Assembly: GCA_023249305.1 (NCBI GenBank)
Contig: JAHFCU010000024.1
Span: forward strand, 1 to 36,553
Origin: Gemmatimonadota bacterium
Lineage (GTDB): Bacteria > Gemmatimonadota > Gemmatimonadetes > Gemmatimonadales > Gemmatimonadaceae
Direction of reading: 5' to 3'
DNA: 36,553 nt
Shown: positions 1-15,308 of the stretch, piece by piece
Position numbering within the stretch: the first letter of the stretch is position 1
Layout: each line of letters opens with the position of its first letter
Program-made: the position numbers and the translations under genes
The notes under the pieces: generated by a model
What the model was told of the DNA's origin: nothing
What the model saw: the letters and a program-made list of their open reading frames with translations, nothing else
Databases searched by the model: none

Positions 1-225
1 AGCGCTCTCGTGCTGGCCGTCGGCGCCCCGCGTGCGGCAGCGGCCCGGCTGCGCCGGCACGTCGCGGCATGGTGCCGCCGCGACGGCGCGGTGCGCGTGC
101 CGCTTGCCGACCGCTCCGCCGAGGAAGTGCTCGCGCTCTGCCGCGCGGAGGGGATCCGCGTTCTCCGCTCGCGCGTCGTGACCGAACCGCCCGGCCGGTG
201 GACGGTCCCCCCGTCGCCCGGCTAG
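1..225 (+). CDS. C-terminal part of an unidentified protein (5' end outside window)
   Basis: An open frame runs from the first base of the window to a TAG stop at 223-225. The visible 74 residues are rich in Arg and Ala, with a plausible mixed alpha/beta stretch in the middle and a Pro-rich end. I recognise no family. The stop lies only 9 bases before the cysS start, so the two genes could be co-transcribed. Because GC-rich DNA leaves long chance frames open, the main support for this being a gene is the tight spacing to cysS and the lack of a competing frame. Confidence 0.4.
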   Translation, partial: SALVLAVGAPRAAAARLRRHVAAWCRRDGAVRVPLADRSAEEVLALCRAEGIRVLRSRVVTEPPGRWTVPPSPG

Positions 226-234
226 CTTTCACGC

Positions 235-1647
235 ATGCCCGAGTTCCGCCTCTACAACTCGATGACGCGAACCGTCGAGCCATTCACACCGGCCGACGGC
301 GAGACCGTGCGGATGTACGCGTGCGGACCGACCGTCTACAACCCGGCGCACCTCGGGAACTTCCGCACGTTCCTCTTCACCGACCTCCTCCGCCGCGCGC
401 TTTCGCTCGCCGGATACACAGTGAAGCAGGTGATGAACCTGACGGACGTGGATGACAAGATCATCAAGCGCGCCACGGACCAGAAAAAGATGGTGCGCGA
501 CGTCACCGAACCGGTGATCGACATGTTCTTCGCCGACCGCGACTACCTGCGCATCCAGCCGGCGGAGCACTACCCGCGCGCCACCGACTTCATCGTTGAG
601 ATGGTGGACCTCGTGCGCCGCCTCGAGAAAGCAGGCGTCGCGTACCAGGCCGACGACAAGACGGTCTATTTCGCGATCGACAAGTTCGCCGGGTACGGGC
701 GGCTCTCGCGCCTCGACACGCGCGAACTCAAGGCCGGCGCGCGCGTTGCGCAGGACGACTACGCGAAAGAGAACGCGCAGGACTTCGCGCTGTGGAAAGC
801 GGCCACGCCCGAGGACGAAGCGTGCGGCGCGGCGTGGGACTCTCCGTGGGGACGCGGGCGCCCCGGCTGGCATCTTGAGTGCTCGGCGATGGCCATGAGC
901 CTGCTCGGCGAGACGATCGACATCCACACCGGCGGCGTGGACCTGCAGTTTCCGCATCACGAGGACGAGATCGCGCAGAGCGAGGCCGCCACGGGCAAGC
1001 CGTTCGCGCGGTTCTGGTGCCACGGCGAGTTCCTGCTCACTGACGGCACGAAGATGGCCAAGCGCGTGGGGAACGTGTCGACGGTGGAAGATCTGCGCGC
1101 GCAACGCGTGAGCGCGGCGGCCGTGCGCCACCTGATGTTCTCGACGCACTATCGCAAGCAGCTCAACCTGTCGGGCGCCGCCCTCGAGGCAAGCATTGAA
1201 GCGGTGCGGCGCGTGGGCGACTTTGCCGAACGGCTTGCATCGGCGACCGGCGGCACCGCCGCGCTTGCCGAGGCGGCGGAAGCGTTTCGCGTGGAGTTTG
1301 ATGCGGCGCTGCGCGACGATCTGAATGCGCCGCGCGCGCAGGCGGCGTTGTTCATCTTCATCAATCACGCCAACGCCGAACTCGATACGCGGGGGAGCGA
1401 CATGGGCTCGTTGGCGGCCGCACGCGAGGCATTTGCGCGCGCGGTCGGCGTGCTCGACATCGTGCCCGAGCAGCAAGGCGTGGACGCGTCGCTCGAGGTG
1501 TGGGTGGAGCAACAGTTGGCGGCGCGCAAGGTGGCGCGAGGACGCCGCGACTTCGCGGCGGCGGATCAGATCCGCAAGTCGTTGGACGAAAAGGGGATAG
1601 TCGTCGAGGACACCCCGCAGGGCGCTCGTTGGAAGAAGGTGCGCTGA
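235..1647 (+). CDS. cysS: Cysteinyl-tRNA synthetase
   Basis: 470 residues, the usual size for class Ia CysRS, which charges tRNA-Cys with cysteine in the cytoplasm using ATP. The HIGH-type motif is HLGN at residues 39-42. Likely zinc ligands are C30 (in MYACGPTVYN), C216 (in WHLECS), H241 and E245 (in FPHHEDEIAQSE). The KMSKS-type motif reads KMAKR at 273-277, a variant of the consensus. The ATG at 235 gives the expected N-terminus before the Rossmann fold. No clear Shine-Dalgarno is visible. It is followed by 42 bases and then the promoter of the tRNA operon; no terminator hairpin is obvious between them. Confidence 0.97.
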   Translation: MPEFRLYNSMTRTVEPFTPADGETVRMYACGPTVYNPAHLGNFRTFLFTDLLRRALSLAGYTVKQVMNLTDVDDKIIKRATDQKKMVRDVTEPVIDMFFADRDYLRIQPAEHYPRATDFIVEMVDLVRRLEKAGVAYQADDKTVYFAIDKFAGYGRLSRLDTRELKAGARVAQDDYAKENAQDFALWKAATPEDEACGAAWDSPWGRGRPGWHLECSAMAMSLLGETIDIHTGGVDLQFPHHEDEIAQSEAATGKPFARFWCHGEFLLTDGTKMAKRVGNVSTVEDLRAQRVSAAAVRHLMFSTHYRKQLNLSGAALEASIEAVRRVGDFAERLASATGGTAALAEAAEAFRVEFDAALRDDLNAPRAQAALFIFINHANAELDTRGSDMGSLAAAREAFARAVGVLDIVPEQQGVDASLEVWVEQQLAARKVARGRRDFAAADQIRKSLDEKGIVVEDTPQGARWKKVR

Positions 1648-1689
1648 GCGCGCCGCCCAACTCGCCCTAAAACCAACAATTGCAACGGC

Positions 1690-1719
1690 TTGACACTTGC
1701 CAATCCGGCAGGTTATTCT
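1690..1719 (+). promoter_or_regulatory. Promoter of the tRNA-rpmG-secE-nusG operon
   Basis: A perfect -35 box TTGACA (1690-1695) is followed after 18 bases by TATTCT (1714-1719), a 4/6 match to TATAAT. The first tRNA starts 29 bases after the -10. This is the only sigma70-like promoter I can see before rplK and it probably drives the tRNAs and the secE-nusG genes. Confidence 0.7.
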
Positions 1720-1747
1720 ACGAGTCTCGCAAAAAAAACGGCCAGTC

Positions 1748-1820
1748 GCTGACGTAGCTCAACTGGCAGAGCACTTGATTTGTAATCAAGCGGTTGCGAG
1801 TTCGAGTCTCGCCGTCAGCT
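1748..1820 (+). tRNA. tRNA-Thr (anticodon TGT)
   Basis: A full cloverleaf can be drawn: acceptor GCTGACG pairs with CGTCAGC, the anticodon stem-loop has a 7-base loop with TGT in the middle, and the T stem GCGAG/CTCGC flanks TTCGAGT. 73 bases with discriminator T; the 3' CCA is not encoded. It reads ACA (and probably other ACN) codons. First of four tRNA genes in tandem. Confidence 0.95.
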
Positions 1821-1877
1821 CTGTTGGCGAAGGGTACGGAGTGTGGGAACGAGTGCGGGGTGCGGGGGCACAACGAA

Positions 1878-1960
1878 GGTGGGGTACCCAAGTGGCCAAC
1901 GGGAGCAGACTGTAAATCTGCCGGCGTATGCCTTCGAAGGTTCGAATCCTTCCCCCACCA
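1878..1960 (+). tRNA. tRNA-Tyr (anticodon GTA)
   Basis: 83 bases with the long variable arm typical of bacterial tRNA-Tyr. Acceptor GGTGGGG pairs with CCCCACC, the anticodon stem GCAGA/TCTGC encloses loop CTGTAAA (anticodon GTA), and T stem GAAGG/CCTTC flanks TTCGAAT. Discriminator is A. The 3' CCA is not encoded. It lies 57 bases after tRNA-Thr(TGT), beyond a G-rich spacer. Confidence 0.95.
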
Positions 1961-2013
1961 CTGAGAAGCGGTCGGTGCGGCGGGAGAGAGCAGAAGGGAA
2001 CGCCGGGTGACTT

Positions 2014-2086
2014 GCGGGAGTAGCTCAGCTGGCAGAGCGCAAGCCTTCCAAGCTTGATGTCGCGGGTTCGAGCCCCGTCTCCCGCT
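2014..2086 (+). tRNA. tRNA-Gly (anticodon TCC)
   Basis: 73 bases; acceptor GCGGGAG pairs with CTCCCGC, anticodon stem CAAGC/GCTTG encloses loop CTTCCAA with anticodon TCC (reads GGA/GGG). D and T arms are canonical. The 3' CCA is not encoded. Third gene of the Thr-Tyr-Gly-Thr cluster. Confidence 0.95.
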
Positions 2087-2094
2087 CTTGAGAT

Positions 2095-2115
2095 GGTGGA
2101 TGGCAGATGGTCGAG
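2095..2115 (+). repeat. Heptad repeat element 1 (single array, three units)
   Basis: Three head-to-tail 7-base units, GGTGGAT, GGCAGAT and GGTCGAG, fit the GGTNGAN family also seen at 3327-3387, 27591-27663, 28012-28060 and 35000-35059. No opposite-strand array follows here. A 16-base stretch (2099-2114) is identical to the start of the element at 27591. It sits between tRNA-Gly and tRNA-Thr(GGT). Confidence 0.75.
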
Positions 2116-2118
2116 CAG

Positions 2119-2152
2119 CGCCGCGAGCGGTTGAACAGTGCGGCGGTTTTTT
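2119..2152 (+). terminator. Possible weak intrinsic terminator or attenuator inside the tRNA cluster
   Basis: CGCCGC (2119-2124) can pair with GCGGCG (2140-2145) across a 15-base loop, followed by G and six T residues (2147-2152). The loop is large and the genes downstream (tRNA-Thr, rpmG, secE, nusG) have no other obvious promoter, so partial termination is the most it could do. It could also be chance. Confidence 0.35.
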
Positions 2153-2170
2153 GTCGGCAAGGCCGGAGTT

Positions 2171-2243
2171 GCTGGCGTAGCTCAGTCGGTAGAGCACACC
2201 CTTGGTAAGGGTGAGGTCATCGGTTCAATCCCGATCGCCAGCT
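2171..2243 (+). tRNA. tRNA-Thr (anticodon GGT)
   Basis: 73 bases; acceptor GCTGGCG pairs with CGCCAGC, anticodon stem CACCC/GGGTG encloses loop TTGGTAA with anticodon GGT (reads ACC/ACT). T stem ATCGG/CCGAT. The 3' CCA is not encoded. Last of the four tRNAs; rpmG begins 100 bases later. Confidence 0.95.
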
Positions 2244-2343
2244 CTGGTTGGTGCGGCAACGCAGTGGCAGGACGTCATATGGCACGGAGTGCCACGGGGG
2301 CGGTCAACCGTGAACCGCCAATTCTGCTGGACCTGAGGACACA

Positions 2344-2496
2344 ATGCCCCGCGACAAGATCATTCTCGCGTGCAACGACTGTAAGAATCGCAACTACTTC
2401 ACCACGAAGAACAAGCGCTTGCATCCGGAGCGCGTCGAGTGGAAGAAGTACTGCCCGCGCTGCAACAAGCACGTGGTCCACAAGGAGACGAAGTAA
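2344..2496 (+). CDS. rpmG: 50S ribosomal protein L33
   Basis: A short gene of 50 residues beginning [13 protein letters not shown]. Two CxxC pairs, C10/C13 and C37/C40, form the zinc ribbon of the cysteine-containing L33 type. L33 binds 23S rRNA near the E site. The position immediately before secE-nusG is a common arrangement for rpmG in many phyla. Stop TAA at 2494-2496 is 2 bases before the secE start. Confidence 0.95.
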   Translation: MPRDKIILACNDCKNRNYFTTKNKRLHPERVEWKKYCPRCNKHVVHKETK

Positions 2497-2498
2497 CC

Positions 2499-2717
2499 AT
2501 GGCCGTCGAGGTGGTGCCGCAGGGTCCCGCTCGCCGGGTCGTCGCGTTCTATCATGACGTGATGGCCGAGATGCGGCGCGTGACCTGGCCGGACGTGCCG
2601 CAGGTGCGCCAGCTCTCGGTGGGCGTTGTTCTGCTCTCGCTCTTCATTGGCGCGGTCATCGCGCTGATGGACGTCGTGCTCCAGCAGTTGCTGGTGCGCC
2701 TCCCCTCGGCGTTCTAG
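2499..2717 (+). CDS. secE: Preprotein translocase subunit SecE
   Basis: 72 residues, the short one-membrane-helix form. A basic cytoplasmic part contains the conserved stretch FYHDVMAEMRRVTWPDVPQVRQ (split here around residues 17-38), followed by one hydrophobic helix at about residues 41-63. SecE clamps SecY in the inner membrane. The ATG at 2499 was chosen because it follows the rpmG stop by 2 bases and gives the standard N-terminal length; an upstream in-frame start would overlap rpmG. Confidence 0.95.
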   Translation: MAVEVVPQGPARRVVAFYHDVMAEMRRVTWPDVPQVRQLSVGVVLLSLFIGAVIALMDVVLQQLLVRLPSAF

Positions 2718-2725
2718 GAGCGTTC

Positions 2726-3268
2726 GTGACGCATCGGTTTTACGCGATCCAGACGACCTCTGGACACGAGAACAAGGTGCGGTCGCTGATCCAGCGGAAG
2801 ATTGACGCGGATCCGGCGGCCCCCGAGGAGCGTGCCATCCGGCAGGCGCTCGTGCCCACGCAAGAGGTGGTCGAGATCAAGAACGGCAAGAAGGTCACCG
2901 TCGAGCGCAAGGTGTACCCGGGCTACGTGCTGGTGGAGATGCAGCCGAGCGAGGACACGCTGCACGCGATCGGCAGCATCCAGGGCGTCATCAAGTTCGT
3001 CGGCAAGGACCGCGATCCGCAGCCGCTGCGGGACGACGAAGTGCGCCGCCTCCTCGGCATCGCCGACGAAGCGGAAGAAGCGCCGCCGAAGGAGGAGATT
3101 CCGTTCCTCGTCGGGCAGGCGGTGGCCATCAGTGATGGTCCGTTCACGGACTTCAACGGCGTGGTCGAGGAAGTGATGCCCGACAAGGGCAAGGTGCGGG
3201 TGTCGGTGTCGCTGTTCGGGCGGCCGACGTCCGTGGAGTTGGATTACCTGCAGTTGCGGGCGCACTAG
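2726..3268 (+). CDS. nusG: Transcription termination/antitermination factor NusG
   Basis: 180 residues. The NGN domain (about 3-105) includes FYAIQTTSGHE and VYPGYVLVEM; a KOW domain occupies about 129-160 (FLVGQAVAISDGPFTDFNG). NusG binds the clamp of RNA polymerase and links it to Rho or to the ribosome through S10. Start is GTG at 2726, preceded by AGGAG at 2716-2720 that overlaps the secE stop, so secE and nusG are translationally close. NusG is the last gene before a 242-base gap. Confidence 0.97.
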   Translation: MTHRFYAIQTTSGHENKVRSLIQRKIDADPAAPEERAIRQALVPTQEVVEIKNGKKVTVERKVYPGYVLVEMQPSEDTLHAIGSIQGVIKFVGKDRDPQPLRDDEVRRLLGIADEAEEAPPKEEIPFLVGQAVAISDGPFTDFNGVVEEVMPDKGKVRVSVSLFGRPTSVELDYLQLRAH

Positions 3269-3326
3269 GCGGAGCGCCCACGGCGGCGTGGATCCTCAAC
3301 CACGTCGACCGCTAAGCCGCCAAAGA

Positions 3327-3387
3327 GAGGGTAGACGGTAGAAGGTAGATGACGGCATCTACCATCAACCTTCCACCATCTACCCTC
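3327..3387 (+). repeat. Heptad repeat element 2 (inverted pair of arrays)
   Basis: Left arm 3327-3351 contains GGTAGAC, GGTAGAA, GGTAGAT. Right arm 3356-3387, read on the minus strand, contains GGTAGAT, GGTGGAA, GGTTGAT, GGTAGAT. The arms form a 25-bp imperfect hairpin with three mismatches, all at unit positions 4 or 7. The right arm has one unit more than the left. Confidence 0.85.
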
Positions 3388-3468
3388 ACTGAAGGACGCC
3401 GTTGCACGCCGGTTGATGGACGCGTGCTTGAGGAGCACCACGACCTCACTAATCACACCGTGGGAGTC

Positions 3469-3491
3469 GGCGGAGCGATTGGCGCTCCGCC
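3469..3491 (+). promoter_or_regulatory. Hairpin in the rplK 5' leader
   Basis: A perfect 9-bp stem (3469-3477 with 3483-3491) with loop ATTGG lies 9 bases upstream of the rplK Shine-Dalgarno. It is a candidate for the leader structure through which L1 or another ribosomal protein represses the L11-L1 mRNA; that role is inferred from position only. Confidence 0.45.
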
Positions 3492-3510
3492 CGAACGTCA
3501 GAGGAGCACC

Positions 3511-3933
3511 ATGGCAAAAAAGGTCATCGGTTTCGTCAAACTGCAGATTCCTGCAGGCAAGGCGAATCCGGCCCCACCGGTCGGCACCGCGCTCGGCCCG
3601 CAGGGGATCAACATCATGGCATTCTGCAAAGAGTTCAACGCTCGGACGCAGGGCCAGGATACGATCCTCCCGGTCGAGATCACGATCTTCGCCGACAAGT
3701 CTTTCACCTTCATCCTGAAGACGCCGCCTGCGGCGATTCTCATCATGAAGGAACTGGGACTGGAGAAGGGGTCGGGTCAGCCCAATCGCAACAAGGTTGG
3801 TGTCATCAGCAAGGCGCAGATCAAGAAGATTGCCGAGCTCAAGATGCCGGATCTCAACTGCGATTCCCTCGAGTCGGCTATGGCGATGGTTGCCGGTGCC
3901 GCGCGCTCGATGGGCGTGGAGGTCAAGGACTGA
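3511..3933 (+). CDS. rplK: 50S ribosomal protein L11
   Basis: 140 residues, standard length. The N-terminal domain has the proline-rich [19 protein letters not shown] stretch around residues 20-38 that contacts 23S rRNA at the GTPase-associated centre and forms the thiostrepton-binding cleft. The C-terminal domain carries the rRNA-binding [17 protein letters not shown] segment. The ATG at 3511 is preceded by GAGGAG (3501-3506). The TGA stop overlaps the rplA ATG by one base, indicating translational coupling. Confidence 0.98.
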   Translation: MAKKVIGFVKLQIPAGKANPAPPVGTALGPQGINIMAFCKEFNARTQGQDTILPVEITIFADKSFTFILKTPPAAILIMKELGLEKGSGQPNRNKVGVISKAQIKKIAELKMPDLNCDSLESAMAMVAGAARSMGVEVKD

Positions 3934-4625
3934 TGCCCGGCACCCATGGCAAGAAGTATCGTGCGGCCGCGTCGAAGCGCGTGATTGAGCAGGCCTACGC
4001 GGCCAAGCAGGCGCTGGAGCTCGTGAAGACGGGCGCGTACGCGAAGTTCGACGAGACGGTCGAGGTGGTGGTGCGCCTCGGCGTCGACCCGCGGCACGCC
4101 GATCAGGCCGTGCGCGGCACGGTCGTCCTCCCCGCGGGGACGGGCGCCGTCGTGCGCGTGCTCGTCATCGCCGTCGGCGACAAGGCCAAGGACGCCGAGG
4201 CCGCCGGCGCCGACTACGTCGGCACCGAGTACATCGCGAAGATCAAGGAAGGCTGGACCGAGTTCGACGTCATGATTGCCACGCCGGACCAGATGGGCCA
4301 GGTCGGCCAGCTGGGCAAGGTGCTCGGCCCTCGTGGGCTGATGCCGAATCCCAAGGCGGGCACGGTGACGATGAACATCGGCCAGGCCGTGAAGGAGACG
4401 AAGGCGGGCAAGATCGAGTTCCGCGTCGATAAGGGCGGCAATGTGCACGCCAAGATCGGCAAGGTCTCGTTCGGGCTCGACGCCCTCGAGACGAATTTCA
4501 CCGCGTTCATGGACCAGATCGTCCGGTCCAAGCCGGCCGCGGCCAAGGGCGTCTACGTGAAGAACCTGTCGGTCTCGTCGACGATGGGCCCTGGGGTGAA
4601 GGTCGACACCACCCCTTACCGGTAA
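3933..4625 (+). CDS. rplA: 50S ribosomal protein L1
   Basis: 230 residues, typical. L1 forms the mobile stalk at the E site and usually represses its own mRNA. Conserved elements include [21 protein letters not shown] near residue 35-55 (shown in part) and [15 protein letters not shown] near residues 130-145. The start ATG overlaps the rplK stop (TGATG). rplJ follows after 6 bases. Confidence 0.98.
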   Translation: MPGTHGKKYRAAASKRVIEQAYAAKQALELVKTGAYAKFDETVEVVVRLGVDPRHADQAVRGTVVLPAGTGAVVRVLVIAVGDKAKDAEAAGADYVGTEYIAKIKEGWTEFDVMIATPDQMGQVGQLGKVLGPRGLMPNPKAGTVTMNIGQAVKETKAGKIEFRVDKGGNVHAKIGKVSFGLDALETNFTAFMDQIVRSKPAAAKGVYVKNLSVSSTMGPGVKVDTTPYR

Positions 4626-4631
4626 CGAGCC

Positions 4632-5117
4632 ATGAATCGCACTGACAAGGAAAAGCTCGTCGCCGAGCTGAGCAAGAAGATCAAGGGCGCGAACGCGCTC
4701 TACTACACCGACTTCACCGGCCTGAACGTGAAGCGGATGACGGACCTGCGCCGCCGGCTACGCCGCGCGGGCGTGGAGTACGTGGTGATCAAGAACTCGC
4801 TGGCCATCCGCGCGGTCAATGAGTGCGGTCTGGTGGGGCAGCCGATCAAGGGCCCGACTGGCGTCGTGGTGGCGAAGGATGCCATCGCCGCGGCCAAGGT
4901 CCTGACTGAGTTCGCCAAGGCCAACGACCACCGTCCGGCGATCAAGGGCGGTGTGTACGAGGGGGCGGTGGTGGACCAGGCGATGGTAACCAAGCTCGCC
5001 ACGATGCCGACCCGCGACGAGGCCCTGAGCATGTTCGTGGGTTACCTCAACAGTCTCATGATGTCGTTCGCGCTCGCACTCGACGCGCGGAAGACGCAAC
5101 TCGAAGGCAGCAACTGA
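4632..5117 (+). CDS. rplJ: 50S ribosomal protein L10
   Basis: 161 residues. The N-terminal globular domain carries YYTDFTGLNVKRMTDLRRRLR around residues 24-45 and YVVIKNSLA, typical of the rRNA-binding part; the C-terminal helix that anchors L7/L12 dimers follows. It starts 6 bases after rplA. A 65-base gap with small GC-rich inverted repeats separates it from rplL. Confidence 0.97.
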   Translation: MNRTDKEKLVAELSKKIKGANALYYTDFTGLNVKRMTDLRRRLRRAGVEYVVIKNSLAIRAVNECGLVGQPIKGPTGVVVAKDAIAAAKVLTEFAKANDHRPAIKGGVYEGAVVDQAMVTKLATMPTRDEALSMFVGYLNSLMMSFALALDARKTQLEGSN

Positions 5118-5182
5118 TTCCCCAGGCGTCCGCCTGACTCACAACGCCCCAGGATTCCTGGGAGACAACGGAGAACGAAACC

Positions 5183-5569
5183 ATGGCTACCACGACCCTG
5201 AGCAACGACGAGATCCTCGAAGCGATCGGCAACAAGACGGTCGTCGAACTCGTCGAGCTCATCGACGCATTCAAGACGAAGTTCAACGTCACGATCGCTG
5301 CAGTGGCGGCGGGCGCCCCGGCGGGCGGCGGCGCCGCGGCCGCCGCGGTCGAAGAGCAGACCGAGTTCACGGTCACGCTCAAGGCTGCCGGCGCCAAGAA
5401 GATTCAGGTCATCAAGGTCATCCGCGAAATCACCGGTCTGGGGCTGAAGGAAGCCAAGGACTTGGTGGACGGCTCGCCGCAGACCGTGAAGGCCGGCGTC
5501 TCGAAGGACGAGGCCGCGCAGCTGAAGTCGAAGCTCGAGGCCGAAGGCGCAGAAGTCGAGGTCAAGTAA
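5183..5569 (+). CDS. rplL: 50S ribosomal protein L7/L12
   Basis: 128 residues, one of the acidic stalk proteins that recruit translation factors. The N-terminal dimerisation part (1-34) is followed by a flexible Ala/Gly hinge (about 36-53) and the C-terminal domain with [21 protein letters not shown] near residues 75-97, the surface that binds EF-G and EF-Tu. A GGAG motif lies 11-14 bases before the ATG. Confidence 0.98.
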   Translation: MATTTLSNDEILEAIGNKTVVELVELIDAFKTKFNVTIAAVAAGAPAGGGAAAAAVEEQTEFTVTLKAAGAKKIQVIKVIREITGLGLKEAKDLVDGSPQTVKAGVSKDEAAQLKSKLEAEGAEVEVK

Positions 5570-5583
5570 GGCCGGGGGTTGTC

Positions 5584-5608
5584 GGCGGCGCGGGTTGTCC
5601 GCGCCGCC
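5584..5608 (+). promoter_or_regulatory. rplL-rpoB intergenic hairpin (attenuator or RNase processing site)
   Basis: A perfect 10-bp GC stem (5584-5593 with 5599-5608) with loop GTTGT lies 14 bases after the rplL stop. There is no T tract, so it is not a classical intrinsic terminator. In E. coli the rplL-rpoB gap holds a partial terminator and an RNase III site that set the ratio of ribosomal protein to polymerase transcript; this hairpin is in the same place and could do the same. Confidence 0.55.
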
Positions 5609-5711
5609 GGGGTCCACCCTCAGCCCCAACGACCACCGTGATCGCACGCTTCGTCCCGCCGTACAACTGACGTAGTGCACGCCGTGACCCGCCCGCGCGG
5701 ATTTTGCCGCT

Positions 5712-5732
5712 CGGCCGGGCCCGGGCCGTTTT
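5712..5732 (+). terminator. Possible second attenuator before rpoB
   Basis: CGGCC (5712-5716) pairs with GGCCG (5724-5728) across a GC-rich 7-base loop and is followed by TTTT (5729-5732). The stem is short and the T run is only four, so at most it would give partial termination before rpoB. Confidence 0.28.
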
Positions 5733-5762
5733 GGCCTATCCACCGGAACTGCCGGAACCGAC

Positions 5763-10328
<4,566 letters not shown>

Positions 10329-10331
10329 CCC

Positions 10332-14639
<4,308 letters not shown>

Positions 14640-14661
14640 GTAGGGTGCGATCCGCACGCGG

Positions 14662-14697
14662 CGAGGCCCGCCTCCGCAAGGAGGCGGGCCTCGTTCA
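14662..14697. terminator. Hairpin terminator between rpoC and the convergent DUF1697 gene
   Basis: A perfect 14-bp stem (14662-14675 with 14680-14693) closed by GCAA ends the rpoBC operon. The plus-strand tail GTTCATTA is only moderately T-rich. The minus-strand DUF1697 gene stops at 14698, so the same stem probably ends both convergent transcripts. Confidence 0.75.
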
Positions 14698-15258
14698 TTA
14701 CTTCGAGCGCTTGCGCGGGACGGACGACTTGCTCACAAGGTCTGCCAGCTTGCGCACCGTCGTGATATTGCGAAACGTCGCCGCCCGTCCGATCGCCTGC
14801 TCGAACCGTGTGAGCGAGAAGTCTGCGTAGCTCGACCCGATCTTGCGACGCCAGTAGACCTCGGTACCTCGTGCCGCGAAGTCAGAGGCGTCGGTGACGA
14901 AACTGGCGAGCGCGCGTCGGCCCGCCGCGTCGAGCGGTGCCGAGATGAAGCCGACATACAGCAACTCGCCCGCGAGGAGCGGCCCAAACGGGCTGTGCCC
15001 GGCCGCGGCGGCCATCTGGGCCGGCGTCCGGATGAACGTCCCGACCGGGTATCCGAGCGACGCCTCAAGAGCGCGCGCGATCGTGCGCTCGAGCGACGCG
15101 GGCCGGGCGGCACTGGCGTTGAAGAGGACGTTGCCGCTGGCGATGAAAGTCGAGACGTCGGTGAGATCGAGCGCCTCAAAGTGCCGGCGGAGGGCGTCCA
15201 TCTTCACCACGTGGCCGCCGACGTTGATGGCGCGCAGGAGTGCGACGAATCGGTGCAT
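14698..15258 (-). CDS. DUF1697 family protein
   Basis: 186 residues beginning MHRFVALLRAINVGG, with the family hallmarks LLRAINVGG (residues 7-15) and TFIASGNVLF (about 37-46). Members are small cytoplasmic proteins of unknown function. The ATG at 15258 was chosen because it starts directly at the conserved N-terminal strand; the frame stays open far upstream but that part overlaps the next gene out of frame. It follows the glycosidase gene by 50 bases on the same strand and may be co-transcribed. The C-terminus is basic (RKRSK). Confidence 0.88.
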   Translation of the reverse strand: MHRFVALLRAINVGGHVVKMDALRRHFEALDLTDVSTFIASGNVLFNASAARPASLERTIARALEASLGYPVGTFIRTPAQMAAAAGHSPFGPLLAGELLYVGFISAPLDAAGRRALASFVTDASDFAARGTEVYWRRKIGSSYADFSLTRFEQAIGRAATFRNITTVRKLADLVSKSSVPRKRSK

Positions 15259-15308
15259 GGAGACCGTGAGGGCGTGATGATCGAGGGAGGAGGTCGGGCG
15301 ACGTTCGT

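Larger units (their letters stand above)
3269..3510 (+). other. nusG-rplK intergenic leader region
   Basis: 242 bases without a gene. It holds heptad element 2 (3327-3387), a perfect 9-bp hairpin just before rplK (3469-3491) and two copies of the string GAGGAGCACCA (3431 region and 3501 region), the second being the rplK ribosome-binding site. I see no convincing sigma70 promoter; TTGAGG at 3428 with ACTAAT at 3448 has too short a spacer. By analogy with other bacteria this is where the L1 feedback site of the L11-L1 mRNA should lie. Confidence 0.6.

Noticed and set aside
2244-2343. A tRNA-Trp gene between tRNA-Thr and rpmG/secE
   Set aside because: A tRNA-Trp is often present near secE, but no cloverleaf can be drawn in this 100-base gap or in the 2-base rpmG-secE junction.
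3425-3455. A sigma70 promoter for rplK
   Set aside because: TTGAGG and ACTAAT are only 14 bases apart and other combinations match too poorly.
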